In this document: positions 61,462 through 64,000 of the stretch, piece by piece
Numbering within the stretch: the stretch's first letter is position 1
How the letters are laid out: every line of letters begins with the position of its first letter
Assembly: GCF_041714655.1 (NCBI RefSeq)
Contig: NZ_CP168219.1
Span: 248,001 to 312,000, forward strand
Reading direction: 5' to 3'
From: Pseudoroseicyclus_A sp041714655
GTDB taxonomy: Bacteria; Pseudomonadota; Alphaproteobacteria; Rhodobacterales; Rhodobacteraceae
DNA: 64,000 nucleotides
Made by a program: the position numbers and the translations under genes
Notes under the pieces: model-generated
Database searches by the model: none
Told to the model about the DNA's origin: nothing
Seen by the model: only the letters and a program-made list of their open reading frames with translations

Positions 61462-64000
61462 GTGAGCCTGGCAGACATGGATCCCGGCGTGCAGGCGCCC
61501 GGCGAAGGCGGCCGCCTTGCCGGCGCGGACTTCGAGGCGGTGCTCGGCCCGCGCCGCGCCCTCGCGCAGATGCTGGCGGAGCGGCTCGCGGCCCATCCGG
61601 ACGGCACGCTCACCGAGATCGGCCGCTCCGGCGCGCGGAGCGTCACACCCTATGCGGGCCTTCAGGCCGAGGCGCGGCGCATCCTCGCCGCGCTCCGCCA
61701 GCTGCCGGGGATCGCCGGGCGCGACGTTATCGCCTGCTTCGAGACGGCGCGGGGCTTCGTGCCGGCGGCCTGGGCGGCAATCGAGGGCGGGCTGAGCTGC
61801 CTGCCGCTGCAACATCGGCAGACCGGCAGCGATTCCGGGCAGCTCGGCCCGCAGCTCGCCGAGCTCTGCCCGCTCCTCGAGGCGCCGATCCTGGTGACGA
61901 CCCGCGCGCTGGCCGGCGCTATAGGCGATGCCGGGGCGCTGGGGGTGGCGAATGTCCTCTTCACCGACGACCTGCCGGAGGTCGCGCCGGATTGGGCGGG
62001 CCCGCCCGTCGGCCCCGGCCGGGTGCTCATTCGCACCTCGGGCACCACCGACAGGGCGAAGGTGGCGATCTTCCCGCATGATGCGCTCGCCGGGCGCTTC
62101 GCGCTTCACGCGCTGTCGCACGAGAACCTGGCGGCGGTGCTCTATGCGCCCTTCGATTCGGTCGCGGGGCTCAGCGTCGTCCTGCCGCCCAACGGGCGGG
62201 CGCTCTATCTGCATCACGACCGGTTCCGCACCCATCCTGAGGAGTTCCTCGCCCTCATAGAGGAGTTCCGCCTGCAGACCTTCAGCCTGTCCTCCTCGAC
62301 CTCCGCGCGGCTGACGGAGGCGCTGGCGAAGCCCGGGCGGGTCCATGACCTCTCCTCGCTCAGCCATCTGCGCTTCGGGGCGGAGGTCATCGTGCCGGCG
62401 ACCGTGGCGGAGCTGGTGGCGGCGCTCCGGGCCGCCGGGGCAGGGGCGCTCGACATCTCCTTCGGCTTCTCGATGACAGAGGCGAGCTTCGTCACCTCCA
62501 CCGGCCGCGCCGACCCTGACGCGCTGACGGCCGAGCCCGGCGCGGCGGTCAGCCTCGGGCCCTGCAATCCCGGCTGGGAGCTCAGGATCACCGACCCGGC
62601 CGGCCAGCCCTGCCCGGACGGCGTGGCGGGGCAGATGGAGGTGCGCTCCACCCATGCGCTCTTCGCCGGCTATCTGGGCATGAGCCGCGCGCAATCGGGC
62701 ATCGACGACGCGGGCTGGTTCGCCACCGGCGATCTGGGGATGATCGAGGACGGGGCGCTGCGCATCACCGGCCGCAAGAAGGCGACGATCATCGTGAACG
62801 GGCGGAACGTTTCGCTCGACGATATCGAGCGGCCGCTGCGGGGGCTGAAGGGCGTGCACGAGACCAACCTCGCCGCCGTGCCCGTCCGCTTCGAGGCGAG
62901 CACCACCGACGAGCTGGCGCTGTTCTTCGTGGCGGATGCGGAAGACCCTGAGGCGCTCGACGCGCTCTGCCGGCAGATGGTCCGCATCACCGCGAAGGGC
63001 ACCGGCCTGCGCGTGGCCCATCTCGTCCCCGTGCCGGCGGCCGAGATGCCGCTGACGGAGACGGGCAAGATCCGGCGCGGCGATCTGGCCCAAGGCTTCC
63101 TGACGGGGCGCTGGCCGGCGTATCGGCTGATCCAGACCCAGCCCCCGGAGGCGGCGGGCGGCGCCGCGCTGGCCGCCCGTCTTGCCGGGCTCTGGCAAGA
63201 GCTTCTCGACCTGCCGGCCCCGCCCGGCGCGGAGGAGAATTTCTTCGACCTCGGCGCCGATTCGCTCGCCTCGGCGCAGCTCATGAGCGCCGTGGAGGAG
63301 GAGTTCGGCGCCGTCTTTCCGCTCGCGACCTTCTTCGACGAGCCGACCATCGCCCATCTCGCGCGGGCGCTCGAGGGCAAGACCGGCCCGCGCACGCCGC
63401 AGTCACCGGCGCCGATGGGCGGCAAGGAGCTGCTCCGCCGGATCGGAGCCTTCACCGGAAGCTGGGCGGGGGCGCGGCGCTTCCCCGAAAGCCTCGTCGT
63501 CGGCGCCAATGTCGAGGGCAGGCGGGCGCCGCTCTTCTGGGTCTTCCAGTCGGAGGCCGAGTTCCGCCGCCTCGCCGGGGCGCTCGGGCCGGACCAGCCG
63601 GTCTACGGGATGCGCTCGGCGGTGGAGATCCTCCACACAAACGAGCTCTTCCCCGACGGGATCGAGGCGATCTGCAACCGCTACCTGTGGGAGATTCTGG
63701 CGCTTCGGCCCACAGGGCCCTTCCTTCTCGGCGGCAATTGCCAGGCCGGGCTCTTCGCCGTGCGGATGGCGCAAAAGCTGGAGTTGGTGGGCCGTCTGCC
63801 GGAGAGGCTGATGCTCCTGGAATGGACCTATGCGCTCGGCCGCTACGGCGGGGCGACCTCGCTGATCTACGGTGCCGCCAGCCACACGGCGCGGATGTAC
63901 CGCGACCCGGATTCGGCGCGCTGGAATGCCGATTTCCCCGACAGGGAGATCCGGCCGATCCCGCCGGGCCACGGCCGGTTCTTCGGGGAGGACACCATCG
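61462..64000 (+). CDS. NRPS-like adenylation-carrier-thioesterase protein (incomplete)
   Basis: Open frame running off the window end; 846 codons seen. Adenylation domain (about 20-545): IRTSGTTDRAKVAIFPH (residues about 190-206, a degenerate A3), FGFSMTEASF (A5), GWFATGDLG (A7), GRKKATIIVNGRNVSLDDIE (A8), PLTETGKIRRGDL (A10 Lys about 536). Carrier domain with Ser601 in FFDLGADSLASAQL. Then a type I thioesterase-like domain (PLFWVFQSEAEFRRLAGALG) whose elbow is GGNCQAG, with Cys760 in the usual Ser position. The GTG start has AGGGGGA ahead; ATG 61477 is an alternative. It may activate an acyl or amino acid and release or transfer it. No other biosynthetic genes are in view. Bases 61309-61461 hold nothing recognised. 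Confidence 0.82.
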   Translation, partial: MSLADMDPGVQAPGEGGRLAGADFEAVLGPRRALAQMLAERLAAHPDGTLTEIGRSGARSVTPYAGLQAEARRILAALRQLPGIAGRDVIACFETARGFVPAAWAAIEGGLSCLPLQHRQTGSDSGQLGPQLAELCPLLEAPILVTTRALAGAIGDAGALGVANVLFTDDLPEVAPDWAGPPVGPGRVLIRTSGTTDRAKVAIFPHDALAGRFALHALSHENLAAVLYAPFDSVAGLSVVLPPNGRALYLHHDRFRTHPEEFLALIEEFRLQTFSLSSSTSARLTEALAKPGRVHDLSSLSHLRFGAEVIVPATVAELVAALRAAGAGALDISFGFSMTEASFVTSTGRADPDALTAEPGAAVSLGPCNPGWELRITDPAGQPCPDGVAGQMEVRSTHALFAGYLGMSRAQSGIDDAGWFATGDLGMIEDGALRITGRKKATIIVNGRNVSLDDIERPLRGLKGVHETNLAAVPVRFEASTTDELALFFVADAEDPEALDALCRQMVRITAKGTGLRVAHLVPVPAAEMPLTETGKIRRGDLAQGFLTGRWPAYRLIQTQPPEAAGGAALAARLAGLWQELLDLPAPPGAEENFFDLGADSLASAQLMSAVEEEFGAVFPLATFFDEPTIAHLARALEGKTGPRTPQSPAPMGGKELLRRIGAFTGSWAGARRFPESLVVGANVEGRRAPLFWVFQSEAEFRRLAGALGPDQPVYGMRSAVEILHTNELFPDGIEAICNRYLWEILALRPTGPFLLGGNCQAGLFAVRMAQKLELVGRLPERLMLLEWTYALGRYGGATSLIYGAASHTARMYRDPDSARWNADFPDREIRPIPPGHGRFFGEDTI

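Noticed and set aside
61042..63357. A 771-codon minus-strand frame
   Set aside because: Opposite strand of the adenylation-domain protein, which has clear catalytic motifs; the minus frame has none.

Overview
The window is about 64 kb of very GC-rich, densely coding chromosome. Gene families and gene order point to an alphaproteobacterium of the Rhodobacterales (Rhodobacteraceae/Paracoccaceae type). The clearest signs are the block of a DUF3576 lipoprotein, leuS, lptE and holA; the petR-petP regulator pair next to ilvE; xseB-ispA-dxs in a row; and the yjbH-yjbF exopolysaccharide pair. Terminators of the form hairpin + AGGTATTTTTGGCCAGATGAA recur. I cannot name a genus. No prophage, CRISPR array, IS transposase or rRNA is visible. 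The only RNA gene I can support is tRNA-Leu(CAG).

Layout. 0-7 kb: RluA-type pseudouridine synthase, exonuclease III, small secreted protein, orphan OmpR-type regulator, ribA, YkuD protein, YggS protein, and a highly expressed porin with a strong terminator. 7-11.6 kb: DUF3576 lipoprotein-leuS-lptE-holA operon. 11.8-15 kb: YjbH/YjbF system with a 72-aa envelope protein. 15-20 kb: ilvD followed by four co-directional genes. 20-23 kb: smpB, a small membrane protein, and an overlapping sulfurtransferase-aminotransferase pair. 23-28 kb: glnK-amtB (nitrogen sensing and ammonium uptake) and penicillin-binding protein 1A. 28-34 kb: DMT transporter, MnmD divergent from an MnmC1-like oxidase, and an orphan ThDP enzyme. 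34-38 kb: HDAC-like hydrolase-xseB-ispA-dxs isoprenoid operon. 39-46 kb: petR-petP, ilvE, DMT transporter, a 34-aa ORF, sugar dehydrogenase, queG, GST, mtgA. 46-57 kb: gltD and gltB separated by five coupled genes, then uppP, an NDUFA9-like protein and tRNA-Leu. 57-61.3 kb: an accessory-looking block of small redox genes with divergent LysR and WYL regulators. 61.5 kb to the end: an incomplete adenylation-carrier-thioesterase protein.

Two themes link regions. First, three intergenic stretches near 23.5, 33.7 and 38.6 kb carry the same 165-168 bp repeat with near-perfect 22-bp inverted ends, accompanied by REP-like palindromes; I do not recognise it as a described element. Second, a 15-bp dyad, GTCAGC-N3-GYTGAC, occurs in front of petP and twice in front of gltD, which suggests shared control of the glutamate synthase operon and the petRP operon. 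Many junctions are ATGA stop/start overlaps, so translational coupling is common. Large open frames opposite leuS, gltB and other genes are high-GC shadows and are not annotated.
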